The position numbers were made by a program, and so were the translations under genes. The notes beneath the pieces were generated by a model that saw only the letters and a program-made list of their open reading frames with translations, did no database searches and had not been told where the DNA came from. 38,341 bases of DNA from an uncultured Lentisphaeria bacterium (lineage in GTDB: Bacteria > Verrucomicrobiota > Lentisphaeria > Victivallales > UBA1829). The stretch spans positions 1 to 38,341 of the forward strand of contig CAJMAW010000007.1 of assembly GCA_905211485.1 (NCBI GenBank), read 5' to 3'. Shown here piece by piece: positions 31,160 to 38,341 of the stretch. Numbering within the stretch: position 1 is the stretch's first letter; every line of letters begins with the position of its first letter.

Positions 31160-32559
31160 GCCGGATTCGGGGAAGACTCCGGCGCTTTTTTGCTGTTCTT
31201 CAGGATGAGATCATTCTCCCTTCTGAGCTTATGTGTCAGGAAAGTTGCGGCGCAGAATGCGGTTCCTCCAGCGATGATATCGGAAACAAGTCTTGCTGCA
31301 AACAAGCCGTTGAGGGAGTGAAAATGCAGAGCCAGCAGGGAAAGCGGCACCAGTAGACAAAGAATTCTGAGCGCATTCAGCCATGCCGCCACCGAGGGAC
31401 GGTTGCATCCGGTAAAGAAAAAACCTCCGTAACGATGGATTTCCGTGAGTCCGAAAGCCGCTGGAATGATCCTCAGATAGGCGATCATGACTTCCTTCAC
31501 TGCGGGGTCATCCGTGAAAAAACTGCTCAGGACCGGGGCCAGAATGAAAAATATCACAGCCATTCCCAGTTCAAAGAAAAAGGCGAAGCGCATGGAGAAA
31601 CGTCTGCAGGAATCAATTCTGGTGAACTGTTTTGCTCCGTAATTCTGCCCGACCATCGGGATGATGGCGATTCCCAGGGCCATGGGGAAAATGAAAGCGA
31701 CCATTTCCAGACGTCCCGCCGCAGCGACTCCGGCCACTGCCGCATTCCCGAAGTTGGAGACAATCCATGTGATGATTCCGTTCCCGATCGGCATCAGAAG
31801 CATTCCGACCGTCGCCGGCAGGGCGAAACGAAGCACCAGACGCCAGGTCTTCAGCAGAAGTTCCGGTTTCAGAATGTCGAAACGGATCAGTTTGTGCTTG
31901 AAATGAAGAATCAGCAGTACGCCTGCGGCGGCAATGACCTGGGTCAGCACTGTGGCCAGCGCCGCGCCGCGGATGCCCATGGCAAAACCGGGAATTCCGT
32001 AAAACTTGTCAAAAATGAAGATCGGATCAAGACAGACGTTCAAACCCATGCCGAGAAGCATCATGGCACTGGCCAGTTTCGGTGTTCCCGCCACGATCAG
32101 AAGGTCATTGCCCGTCATTCCCAGCGCAATCGTCAGGCTGCCCAGATACCAGATCCCCATGAAATCGTGGATCAGAGGCATGATTTCCGGAGTCGCCCCG
32201 AACTGGCGGAATGTCCAGTCGATGCACGACAAGCCCAGACAGCCAAGGCATATCGCACTGATGATGATCATCATAAGTCCGGAACTGGTGATTCCCGCCG
32301 CTTTCCGGTGCTTCTTCCCTCCCAGGGAATGGGCCACTGTCGTCATCACCCCCACGCCCAGGCCTCGGTAAATGCAGTTCACCAGCATGATGACGGGAAA
32401 GGTAAAACCCATCGCGGCCAGCGGATTCGTCCCCAGCTGCGAGACAAAATATGTGTCCGCTATATTGTATCCTGAAATCGCAAGCGTCCCCGGCAGCATG
32501 GACACCGCTGTTTTCAGCATGGTCCCGCCGATCGAACCTGACGTATAATTGTTTCCCAT
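31156..32559 (-). CDS. MATE-family efflux transporter
   Basis: This 467-residue membrane protein has about twelve hydrophobic helices and MATE/NorM-type motifs. The N-terminal half has MLKTAVSMLPGTLAISGYNI and DTYFVSQLGTNPLAAMGFTF. The second half repeats the pattern (RFALPATVGMLLMPIGNGII, GRLEMVAFIFPMALGIAIIP, MVGQNYGAKQ). Members use a Na+ or H+ gradient to export cationic drugs or metabolites from the cytoplasm. GGAAGAGAG precedes the ATG. The substrate cannot be predicted. It is a single gene whose stop codon lies inside the promoter of the next leftward gene. Confidence 0.93.
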   Translation of the reverse strand: MGNNYTSGSIGGTMLKTAVSMLPGTLAISGYNIADTYFVSQLGTNPLAAMGFTFPVIMLVNCIYRGLGVGVMTTVAHSLGGKKHRKAAGITSSGLMMIIISAICLGCLGLSCIDWTFRQFGATPEIMPLIHDFMGIWYLGSLTIALGMTGNDLLIVAGTPKLASAMMLLGMGLNVCLDPIFIFDKFYGIPGFAMGIRGAALATVLTQVIAAAGVLLILHFKHKLIRFDILKPELLLKTWRLVLRFALPATVGMLLMPIGNGIITWIVSNFGNAAVAGVAAAGRLEMVAFIFPMALGIAIIPMVGQNYGAKQFTRIDSCRRFSMRFAFFFELGMAVIFFILAPVLSSFFTDDPAVKEVMIAYLRIIPAAFGLTEIHRYGGFFFTGCNRPSVAAWLNALRILCLLVPLSLLALHFHSLNGLFAARLVSDIIAGGTAFCAATFLTHKLRRENDLILKNSKKAPESSPNPA

Positions 32560-32725
32560 CGCTCTCTCTTCCTTGTTCCGGCCTGTCGCCCTGTTGATAT
32601 GAAATAAGGAACTTTATGTCATTTGGTATCAATTGATGCTGTTTTTTTATTTATTCAATAGGCATTCAGATTCTAAAGCCCCGGCTGAAAAAAGTTGCGG
32701 TGCAGCAAGGAAAAACAGGTGAATC

Positions 32726-32944
32726 ATGGACCGCGCATTCCGTCCGGATGAAGGGAAAAAGACGGTGTCCCATTTCCCGGAAGTACCTTCCCAGGACAAG
32801 TGCAAGAGGAACTGTCGGCATATTCTTTTTCTCCTTCTGAGCATTTTCTTCGCATTGTGCATGGCGGAGGATCCTCCTCTCTGTTCTTCTTCCTTTTTCT
32901 TCCGGGGAGAAGACGCGCTGAAGCAAAGAAATATGCCCACATAA
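32726..32944 (+). CDS. Doubtful small membrane protein ORF
   Basis: A 72-residue frame starts at an ATG six bases after CAGGTG. It contains one hydrophobic segment (HILFLLLSIFFALCMAE, about 33-49) after basic residues, as in a small membrane or signal-peptide protein. It has no family match I recognise and lies antisense to the surrounding transcription, so it may be fortuitous. Confidence 0.2.
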   Translation: MDRAFRPDEGKKTVSHFPEVPSQDKCKRNCRHILFLLLSIFFALCMAEDPPLCSSSFFFRGEDALKQRNMPT

Positions 32945-33079
32945 GATTTCCTTCCGGGCGCTTCCCCGGAAAGAGTCTCTGGAAAAATGAAAGAGTGGAA
33001 ATGAAAACATTTCCTTCCGCAGAAATGTTCTGTTTTTTGAATTATTTGACCTGCAGAGTCCACTCTCATGCGCATAGAG

Positions 33080-33110
33080 CTTTTCTCCTTTGAAGGGGAG
33101 GGGAATAAGG
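33080..33110 (+). repeat. REP-like palindromic element
   Basis: CTTTTCTCC, a TTTGAA loop, then GGGGAGGGGAATAAGG. It lies 20 bases from the 3' end of lptD and follows the same arm-loop-arm-tail design as the other copies. Confidence 0.4.
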
Positions 33111-33128
33111 ATTCAGACGAATAAGAAA

Positions 33129-35807
33129 TCAGTTGTCCACTTTTGTTCCGAGTCTGGCGCCAGGCATGGCGGTCAGAGAAAGATAAAAGGAGATATAATG
33201 AGAATACTCTTTGTCGCTGTCCCAGGCCCGTTCGCCTTCGCGCCCGACTTCGACATAGAGATCCCAGCAATGAAAGTTCCGGCGGAACCCGACGGAAACA
33301 TTCCGCATCAGGGCCGCATCAATATCATAACTCACCGAGAAAATTCCCTTGAGTTTTGTATATTCATAGAAGAAAGGAAATTCAATTCCGCCCCCGATGG
33401 ATTGATGTCGGTCAAACGCGGTCTCAAATGCGGATGTGGCGTTGATCCGGGTCAGCATGGAGCCCATGGAATAGGTGGAACGCTGATTGTAGGCGTCTGA
33501 ATAGATGTAATTGGCGAAAATCCGCCAGTCTTTTGCAAAGCTGTAGCTCAGAGTGTTGTACCAGCGGTCGATGAGTTTCCAGGAAACTCCGGGGCGGCCC
33601 GCCAGCCGGTCACCCCGCTCGGCTTCCACGTCGTGATCATCGGACTGCCCCAGATCCAGAAGAAGATCCGAAGTGAAGGTGAGCCCTTCAAACGGGGTGA
33701 ATCTGAAGATGGTTCCCAGGTCTCCAATGTGATTGAAGTGTTTCTCATCATGAATGTGGAAGTCCCAGTAGTTTTCCAGAGACATCCATTCGACAATCCG
33801 GTCGTTCCGCCGTGTCTGCAGGCGGTTCACCAGTCCGAAGCGGATGAAATGCTGTTCGTCGAGACGGTCTACATCATCAAAGTAAAACAGCTTGTCTCTT
33901 GAAACGTTCGGCTGTGGGATATACGTATAGTTGATATAAGGAACCATCACATGGCGCAGTCCGTCCAGTTCCCAGTAGGCGTTTTTGACATTCTGCCAGG
34001 TCTTGTAGATCTTCGTATTGGCCTCCAGACCGATTTCACCTGTGATTCTGAGTTTCGCACCGCCGTCACCATCATAATTCTCGACCTCGAAGTAAGGATA
34101 GCTGTCCATGGAATCTGCCATGAACATCAAGGAGAGGTCCTCGTAGCCTATGGATTTCCTGGAAGTCCTGGAATAGGCGGTCATTCTGACTCCCGCCCTG
34201 GGAATCACATTCAGCCAGGATGCGATTTTAAAGGGGTAATAGAACATGTGAAGCGTGTCAAAGCGGGCGGTGTTGTAGTCCTTGAGCTCAATGGGATTTC
34301 CGAAGAAATAGGCTTTCCTGTCGTAATCGCGCCAGCGCATGTTCAGCCATTCCATGGTGGTGCTGCCCTGATAATAAATGTTCGCAAAAAGTTCCTGACG
34401 CGGGAAGTCAAGGCGCATCTCCGGCAGGCGTTCCACGGAAGAATAAAAACTGTTGATCCTGGGCATCACGTAAATGGATGCGGACAAACGGTCGAACTGG
34501 TATTCGGCTCCGGCATAGGTCGGAGGCTGAATGTCACGGTTGTAACGGGCTTCAAAAAAGTCGTTCAGGAAATTGTAATCGCTCAGGAGGTCAAGCTGTC
34601 CCCTGAAATCCAGACGGGGCGTCACATGGGTGACGTTCGACAATTTCAGTTCATAACGGTATTTCGGAATTTTCAGTCTGGAATTGTTTTTCTTCCATTT
34701 TGCAGTATGATCGTTGCTGTCATTGTCCCAGTAATTGTAAGGCTCTTTGTCGGAGATCCCGTAAAAGAAGAAATCCGTGGAGGATTCCGGCGTGATCAGA
34801 TCTCCGTTGATCCCGTAGCCGAAGCCGCGGTCCTGATAGTAGTCGAGCATCACATTTGCGTTCAGGTACGGGTCGTTGAGAAGCTGGAAGCCTTTGCTGG
34901 TCCGTACATAATACCCGAAGTCACTGGAGTTTCCGAATTCCACCTTCCCCCCGAATGTGGCGGAATCCGCAGGCTTGTAAAGGGCGGGAAACCAGAAAAC
35001 AGGAATGTTCCACAGCCGCAGAAAGTTGTTATATGCCCAGATGCTGTGCTCGCCGTGATCGGGATTGTAATTGAAGAGTCCGTGATTCGTGTCCCGGGGC
35101 ATGATGACAACCGTCCCGGAGGTGATTGCATAATGGTCGTGATTGTCCATGATGTAATCGCAGGTGGTGACTCTTGCTCCTTTCACGGTAATGGTGCCGT
35201 CATTGGTCCGTTCTGCGGAGGCACCCGTGCAGTAGGTGACTCCGGATTTAAATGCAAAGTCCTTGAACTGAATTACTCCGGTAATCAGATTCCCCGCAGC
35301 GCGGTCGGCTTTCAGGTAAATGCTGTTTTTGGTGACATTGACTTCGATCATCTGACGTCCGGTCGGGCTTGTCGTGTAACGGACGAATTCAACAAGGCAG
35401 TCCGGATCGTCATTCAGGTCCCTGTATTCCTCCATATCCACGGTCCTGGATATGGTTTCCCTGCTTGCAAAAGTCACGTTTCCAACTGCTTCCAGATCCT
35501 GAGTCTTGATGTTCACAATGGCTTTTTCAGCGGAAATCTGCATATTCTGATAGCGGATCACCACATGCCCCCGGGCAATGATGTTATCTCCGAGGTATTC
35601 ATAGGAATCCGCGCTGGCGTCTATTTCTCCCAGCGATCCGGATTTGAGTGTGTCAAGGGAAGACGCTCCGGCTGATGATGGCTGCAGGAAAAAGAGAACC
35701 CCGAGAAGCAGGATTCCCGCGGCAATGGAGGAAAATGACGTCTTTTGCGTTTTCGTTTTCAGAACCGTTTTCATCCTGTCTTTTTTTCTGGGATGGTTTC
35801 TCTGCAT
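33129..35807 (-). CDS. lptD: LPS-assembly protein LptD (OstA)
   Basis: This 892-residue outer-membrane protein inserts lipopolysaccharide into the outer leaflet. A signal peptide (residues about 12-48, SIAAGILLLGVLFFLQPSSA) is followed by an OstA/LptA-like jelly-roll domain (about 55-170; YLGDNIIARGHVVIRYQNMQ, ISAEKAIVNIKTQDLEAVGN). A long beta-barrel domain of alternating aromatic strands follows, with the family segment FWFPALYKPAD near 270. Four Cys remain (three before the barrel, one near the end), so the E. coli disulfide pattern is not simply conserved. The start is uncertain: the ATG at 35807 or at 35774 (MKTVLK). Neither has a strong ribosome binding site. A weak promoter may lie at about 35815-35840. 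Confidence 0.88.
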   Translation of the reverse strand: MQRNHPRKKDRMKTVLKTKTQKTSFSSIAAGILLLGVLFFLQPSSAGASSLDTLKSGSLGEIDASADSYEYLGDNIIARGHVVIRYQNMQISAEKAIVNIKTQDLEAVGNVTFASRETISRTVDMEEYRDLNDDPDCLVEFVRYTTSPTGRQMIEVNVTKNSIYLKADRAAGNLITGVIQFKDFAFKSGVTYCTGASAERTNDGTITVKGARVTTCDYIMDNHDHYAITSGTVVIMPRDTNHGLFNYNPDHGEHSIWAYNNFLRLWNIPVFWFPALYKPADSATFGGKVEFGNSSDFGYYVRTSKGFQLLNDPYLNANVMLDYYQDRGFGYGINGDLITPESSTDFFFYGISDKEPYNYWDNDSNDHTAKWKKNNSRLKIPKYRYELKLSNVTHVTPRLDFRGQLDLLSDYNFLNDFFEARYNRDIQPPTYAGAEYQFDRLSASIYVMPRINSFYSSVERLPEMRLDFPRQELFANIYYQGSTTMEWLNMRWRDYDRKAYFFGNPIELKDYNTARFDTLHMFYYPFKIASWLNVIPRAGVRMTAYSRTSRKSIGYEDLSLMFMADSMDSYPYFEVENYDGDGGAKLRITGEIGLEANTKIYKTWQNVKNAYWELDGLRHVMVPYINYTYIPQPNVSRDKLFYFDDVDRLDEQHFIRFGLVNRLQTRRNDRIVEWMSLENYWDFHIHDEKHFNHIGDLGTIFRFTPFEGLTFTSDLLLDLGQSDDHDVEAERGDRLAGRPGVSWKLIDRWYNTLSYSFAKDWRIFANYIYSDAYNQRSTYSMGSMLTRINATSAFETAFDRHQSIGGGIEFPFFYEYTKLKGIFSVSYDIDAALMRNVSVGFRRNFHCWDLYVEVGREGERAWDSDKEYSHYISFYLSLTAMPGARLGTKVDN

Positions 35808-35927
35808 GAATCCGGTAAAAATACAGCCATTTTTGAGTATTGCAAATTCAAAGCGCTTCCCGGAAAGATTTTTTCGGGGCTTTTTGAAGCACTGCAGGAA
35901 ATCTTTTGTCTGCCGTTTGATATCATT

Positions 35928-36479
35928 TTACAGTTTTTTATGTTTTTTGATATCATTAAATACCATTAAAGCCTTTTTCAGAGAATCAAAAGCGATTTCC
36001 TCAGGAGAAATACCGGAGGGATCCAGGAAAAGAACTTCAGAACATTCGTCCATGGCCTTTGCTTCGGAGCCATCTGCAAGGGAGGCGGTGAAGTACAGAT
36101 CCATGCTGCGGTATTCTACTCCGTGATAGGAATAGGAATTCGTCTGGGAGCAGAGATAGGAAAGGGCGGAGGGGGAAAGCCGCAGTGAGGTCTCCTCCTG
36201 AAGTTCACGGACTGCTGCTTCTTCCGCCCTTTCAAATGCGTCGACGAATCCGCCGGGAAGCCCGAGTTTTCCTTTCGCGGGATTCCTGGAACGTCTGACA
36301 AAGAGCAGTTTCCCTTGCTTGTCCATCAGAAATACCCCGACCGCCGCAGCCGGATTGAAAAAATATTCCAAACCGCATTCCTTGCATAGAAGTGATTTTT
36401 CCGACCCCGGTTTCAGGCTTCTCCCGCCGCAACGGGGGCAGAAATGAAAGAGAGAAATACATGGATGCTGCCGCTTCAT
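35928..36479 (-). CDS. Nudix hydrolase with N-terminal zinc ribbon
   Basis: This 183-residue protein has a Cys4 zinc ribbon at C14, C17, C32 and C35 (FCPRCGG...LCKECGL). A Nudix domain follows. The Nudix box reads G77-x5-E83-x7-R91-E-L-x-E95-E96-x-S-L, intact except that the penultimate Gly is Ser. Proteins with this design hydrolyse nucleoside diphosphate derivatives such as NADH or ADP-ribose with Mg2+. The specific substrate is not evident. AAGGA ten bases before the ATG supports the start. It lies 120 bases upstream of lptD on the same strand and might be co-transcribed with it. Confidence 0.9.
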   Translation of the reverse strand: MKRQHPCISLFHFCPRCGGRSLKPGSEKSLLCKECGLEYFFNPAAAVGVFLMDKQGKLLFVRRSRNPAKGKLGLPGGFVDAFERAEEAAVRELQEETSLRLSPSALSYLCSQTNSYSYHGVEYRSMDLYFTASLADGSEAKAMDECSEVLFLDPSGISPEEIAFDSLKKALMVFNDIKKHKKL

Positions 36480-36873
36480 AAAGAGAAAATCCTTTTCTTC
36501 ATTTTCCTTTTCCCGCTTCCTGCATGGGAGAGGAGGGAGACTTGATGCTCCTATTTTTCCCCATGAGGGAAAACTTGATCTTGAGTCCGAATCCGGAAGG
36601 AGACCGTTCCTCCGGGGTGAATGTAAGGCAAAAGGGAAATCTTTTCAAGGTGAGAGGGAAGGCGTTTTTTCCAATATTTTGCGGATCCCCTCTTGCCAAA
36701 CGCGTCTCATAGCGTCATATTAGGCAGGAAAACGGAGAATGAAATCTGAGAGGAGATGATGGATTCCGCCAGACCTTCCGCCCCGGGAACTTCAGCTCTT
36801 TATTCCGTTTTTCCACGGATATGGAAGGTTCGGGATCAGTCAGAAAAAAACGAACGATAAGGAATCTCCTGCA
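36480..36873. other. Intergenic region between divergent Nudix and zinc-ribbon genes
   Basis: These 394 bases carry two overlapping short ORFs on opposite strands near 36500-36710, neither with coding character. A plus-strand promoter candidate lies at 36693-36721. No other signal was recognised. Confidence 0.5.
36693..36721 (+). promoter_or_regulatory. Candidate promoter of the zinc-ribbon gene
   Basis: TTGCCA (36693-36698) and CATATT (36716-36721) are 17 bases apart, matching five and four consensus positions. Transcription would start near 36728, about 145 bases before the ATG. Confidence 0.45.
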
Positions 36874-37593
36874 ATGAAAAAATGGATTGAAAATCTTTTG
36901 AATCTGCAAGCTCAGGATATGAGAATCCGCAATCTTGAGGTCAAATATAAAACCATTCCAGGCGAACGGGCGAAACTGATTGCGGAGTTTGAAGCCGTGA
37001 AAAAAGCCCTTGCCGACGCAAAGGCCGATCTTCAGAAGACCGAGCAGGCCCTCAAAAAGGAAGAGGCCGCTGCCGCCGCCGCTGCTGAAACAATGAAAAA
37101 GCTGCAGATCCAATCCGCTTCGGTTAAGAAAAATAACGATTATCAGGCCATGCTTGCCGAAATTGAAAAGTGCCGTGTGAAAATTTCCGATATCGAATCC
37201 GCTCAGATTGAACTGCTCGATCAAATCGAAGAAAAGAAAAAACTTTTGCGCGCCGCGGAAAAAAATTACAACTCCACAGGACGCGCTGTTCAGGCTGAAG
37301 TTCGAGAGCTCGAACAGCTGAAAGCAGATATCATTGCGGAGGCAAAGGAAAAGGCCGCACTCGTTAAGCATCTGGAATCCAAAGTGGAGATGAATGTCCT
37401 TGAGGTTTATAAGCGTCTGCGCGCCTCGGGGAAGGGGGAGCCGCTTTCCGCCATCCGGCCCGGAGGCATGTGTTCCAACTGCAATCTGAAGCTGACTCCC
37501 CAAACTTTGAATCTTGCGGCCAAAGGAAATATGGCGTTTTGCGACAACTGTTCACACATGGTTTACGATTCGGATGCCGGAGAGGAGAATTGA
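36874..37593 (+). CDS. Coiled-coil protein with C-terminal zinc ribbon (CT398/HP0958-like)
   Basis: This 239-residue protein is a long helical hairpin (residues about 1-180, rich in Lys, Glu and Ala, with Ala runs near 68-72) followed by a C4 zinc ribbon (CSNCNLKL...FCDNCSHM, about 192-225). It matches the COG1579 family, which includes Helicobacter HP0958/FlgZ and Chlamydia CT398/CdsZ. Those proteins bind sigma-54 and flagellar or type III secretion parts, or act as RNA-binding factors. The role in this organism is not known, and no flagellar or type III genes are in the window. AAGGA eleven bases upstream is the ribosome binding site. Confidence 0.85.
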   Translation: MKKWIENLLNLQAQDMRIRNLEVKYKTIPGERAKLIAEFEAVKKALADAKADLQKTEQALKKEEAAAAAAAETMKKLQIQSASVKKNNDYQAMLAEIEKCRVKISDIESAQIELLDQIEEKKKLLRAAEKNYNSTGRAVQAEVRELEQLKADIIAEAKEKAALVKHLESKVEMNVLEVYKRLRASGKGEPLSAIRPGGMCSNCNLKLTPQTLNLAAKGNMAFCDNCSHMVYDSDAGEEN

Positions 37594-38042
37594 ACTGACT
37601 CCGGAGTGCTTCCTGCGGCGATTCTCTTTCCCCTGCCACTGCCATTATACAAGCTCCACATCCTTCTTCCCCCGCGTGATAAGCCTCTCTCTCCCTGATA
37701 CATCAGCAGGCGAGAGAGTGCGGAACGATATACATTCAATCTGATCTCCCAGCCGATTGATTTTCACCTTCTTCCGATTCTCTTCTCTGACAAGGCGGTA
37801 ATCCTTCTCCTTTCCCGGAGGGGGAAGCAAACGATTTTCTCCATGAAAAGCTCAGGAGATGGATTTCCTTTTTCCTTTTTGCTAAAGTGAAAGTACAGCA
37901 CTGAGACTTTGAGTGAGGAAATGAGTTTCCAGGGGGAAAAAGAGGGAAAATCCTGGAAGAAGAGGCATTTTTCCCCGGGGAGGGAGGCGACTCATTGCCG
38001 TTTCTTTCTCAGTTACAGGGTTGAGAAAAAAAGGAGAAAAAA

Positions 38043-38126
38043 ATGAAGAAAGTTCTCCTGTTCTTCGCGGAGGAGCGTTGCCGTCCTTGCTTCAAACTCC
38101 ACTCAGGAGCTCGAAATATATTCTAA
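38043..38126 (+). CDS. Possible 27-residue ORF with CxxC motif
   Basis: AAGGAG six bases before an ATG opens a short frame, MKKVLLFFAEERCRPCFKLH and seven more residues, ending in TAA at 38124. The hydrophobic strand followed by a CxxC recalls the start of thioredoxin-like proteins, so it may be a decayed remnant or a genuine small protein. Nothing downstream in any frame continues the fold. Confidence 0.25.
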   Translation: MKKVLLFFAEERCRPCFKLHSGARNIF

Positions 38127-38175
38127 AATTGAAACACCATCCCTTTAGTTTAGTGATTTATTGAAATCTTACACC

Positions 38176-38204
38176 TTGACACAAGTCGGTGTTTGTGCTA
38201 TGTT
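38176..38204 (+). promoter_or_regulatory. Near-consensus promoter firing out of the window
   Basis: A perfect TTGACA (38176-38181) and TATGTT (38199-38204) are exactly 17 bases apart. At least 130 AT-rich leader bases follow to the window end without a start codon and ribosome binding site. A strong promoter with a long untranslated leader would fit a stable-RNA or rRNA operon, but this cannot be confirmed here. Confidence 0.65.
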
Positions 38205-38341
38205 ATTATATTACACTGCCGTCCCATAATTCTTTGAAATCGTCATTCTAACCACCCTATTTGAGCCTGAGTTGATTGTTTTTTTAAATTACCCATTTCC
38301 GGTTTTTCCTTTTCGTTGAGTTGGATTATAGTTGTGCGAAT

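Larger units (their letters stand above)
32560..33128. other. Intergenic region, mostly without a supported gene
   Basis: These 569 bases lie between the MATE start and the lptD stop, both leftward genes. ATCAATTGAT, a 10-bp palindrome near 32628-32637, sits in the MATE promoter region. An ORF at 32726-32944 (+) is listed separately as doubtful. The rest shows no RNA gene or clear terminator. Confidence 0.45.
37594..38341. other. Gene-poor right end
   Basis: No large CDS is supported in the last 748 bases. Near 37931-37955, CCAGG and CCTGG arms flank a purine loop. A G-rich palindrome (TTTTTCCCCGGGGAGGGAGG) near 37969-37988 resembles the REP-like family. From about 38110 the sequence becomes distinctly AT-rich and ends with a near-consensus promoter. 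I looked for RNase P RNA motifs, because relatives of the upstream zinc-ribbon gene can lie near rnpB, and found none. Confidence 0.5.

Noticed and set aside
33951..35675. 574-codon plus-strand ORF inside lptD
   Set aside because: Antisense shadow of lptD, which has a signal peptide and OstA domain.
37594..38110. Possible RNase P RNA downstream of the zinc-ribbon gene
   Set aside because: The conserved GAGGAAAGTCC and ACAGAA motifs of bacterial RNase P RNA are not found on either strand.

Overview
The window looks like chromosomal DNA from a Gram-negative bacterium with an outer membrane, most likely from the PVC group and probably Lentisphaerota (Victivallis-like). This placement is an inference. 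It rests on the combination of an LptD-type LPS-assembly protein, a WaaP/KdkA-like LPS kinase homologue, a Tad/Flp pilus gene run with FHA and PEGA proteins, a Chlamydia CT398-type coiled-coil/zinc-ribbon protein, a GH127 arabinofuranosidase under an AraC regulator, and many spaced-out single genes. No rRNA, tRNA, CRISPR array, phage or transposase gene is visible.

Layout: 1-139 holds the start of a secreted protein (-) cut by the window edge. 804-1796 is an aldo/keto reductase (-). 2318-3319 is a radical SAM/SPASM protein (+), convergent with an AraC regulator (-, 3383-4234) that diverges from a GH127 glycosidase (+, 4411-6321). 6597-16113 is a co-directional run (+): cpaB, FHA-cpaF/tadA fusion, tadB, tadC, a DUF192 protein, an FHA membrane protein, a five-repeat PEGA protein, a polytopic membrane protein and rsmG. 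16486-17349 is a secreted esterase-like hydrolase (-), divergent from a GntR/FCD regulator (+), with a perfect 11-bp inverted repeat between them. 18250-19534 is a two-gene unit (-): a 301-residue protein of unknown function and a PqqD/RRE-like protein. 19797-23194 (-) encodes a MacA-like adaptor, an ABC ATPase and a MacB-like permease. uvrB (-) follows and diverges from an alanine-racemase-fold ornithine/lysine decarboxylase (+) with a long structured leader. Then come a CocE/NonD hydrolase (+), a TM2 protein (+), an LPS-kinase-like protein (-), a MATE transporter (-), lptD (-), a Nudix hydrolase (-) and the zinc-ribbon protein (+). The last 750 bases carry no convincing large gene but end with a near-consensus promoter firing out of the window.

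How the parts work together: the tad run supplies the inner-membrane motor and platform of a Flp pilus or related secretion machine but no pilin, secretin or prepilin peptidase, so the rest lies elsewhere. Its two FHA modules and the PEGA protein hint at phospho-signalling or peptidoglycan-linked scaffolding. LptD, the LPS-kinase-like protein and the MacAB-like exporter are envelope functions. GH127/AraC, the esterase and the radical SAM protein look like accessory metabolic islands. The items most worth checking are the PqqD/301-residue pair, the attenuator-like decarboxylase leader, the FHA-TadA fusion with a degenerate phosphothreonine site, the GntR operator, and a family of short REP-like intergenic palindromes, one of which supplies the last codons of rsmG.
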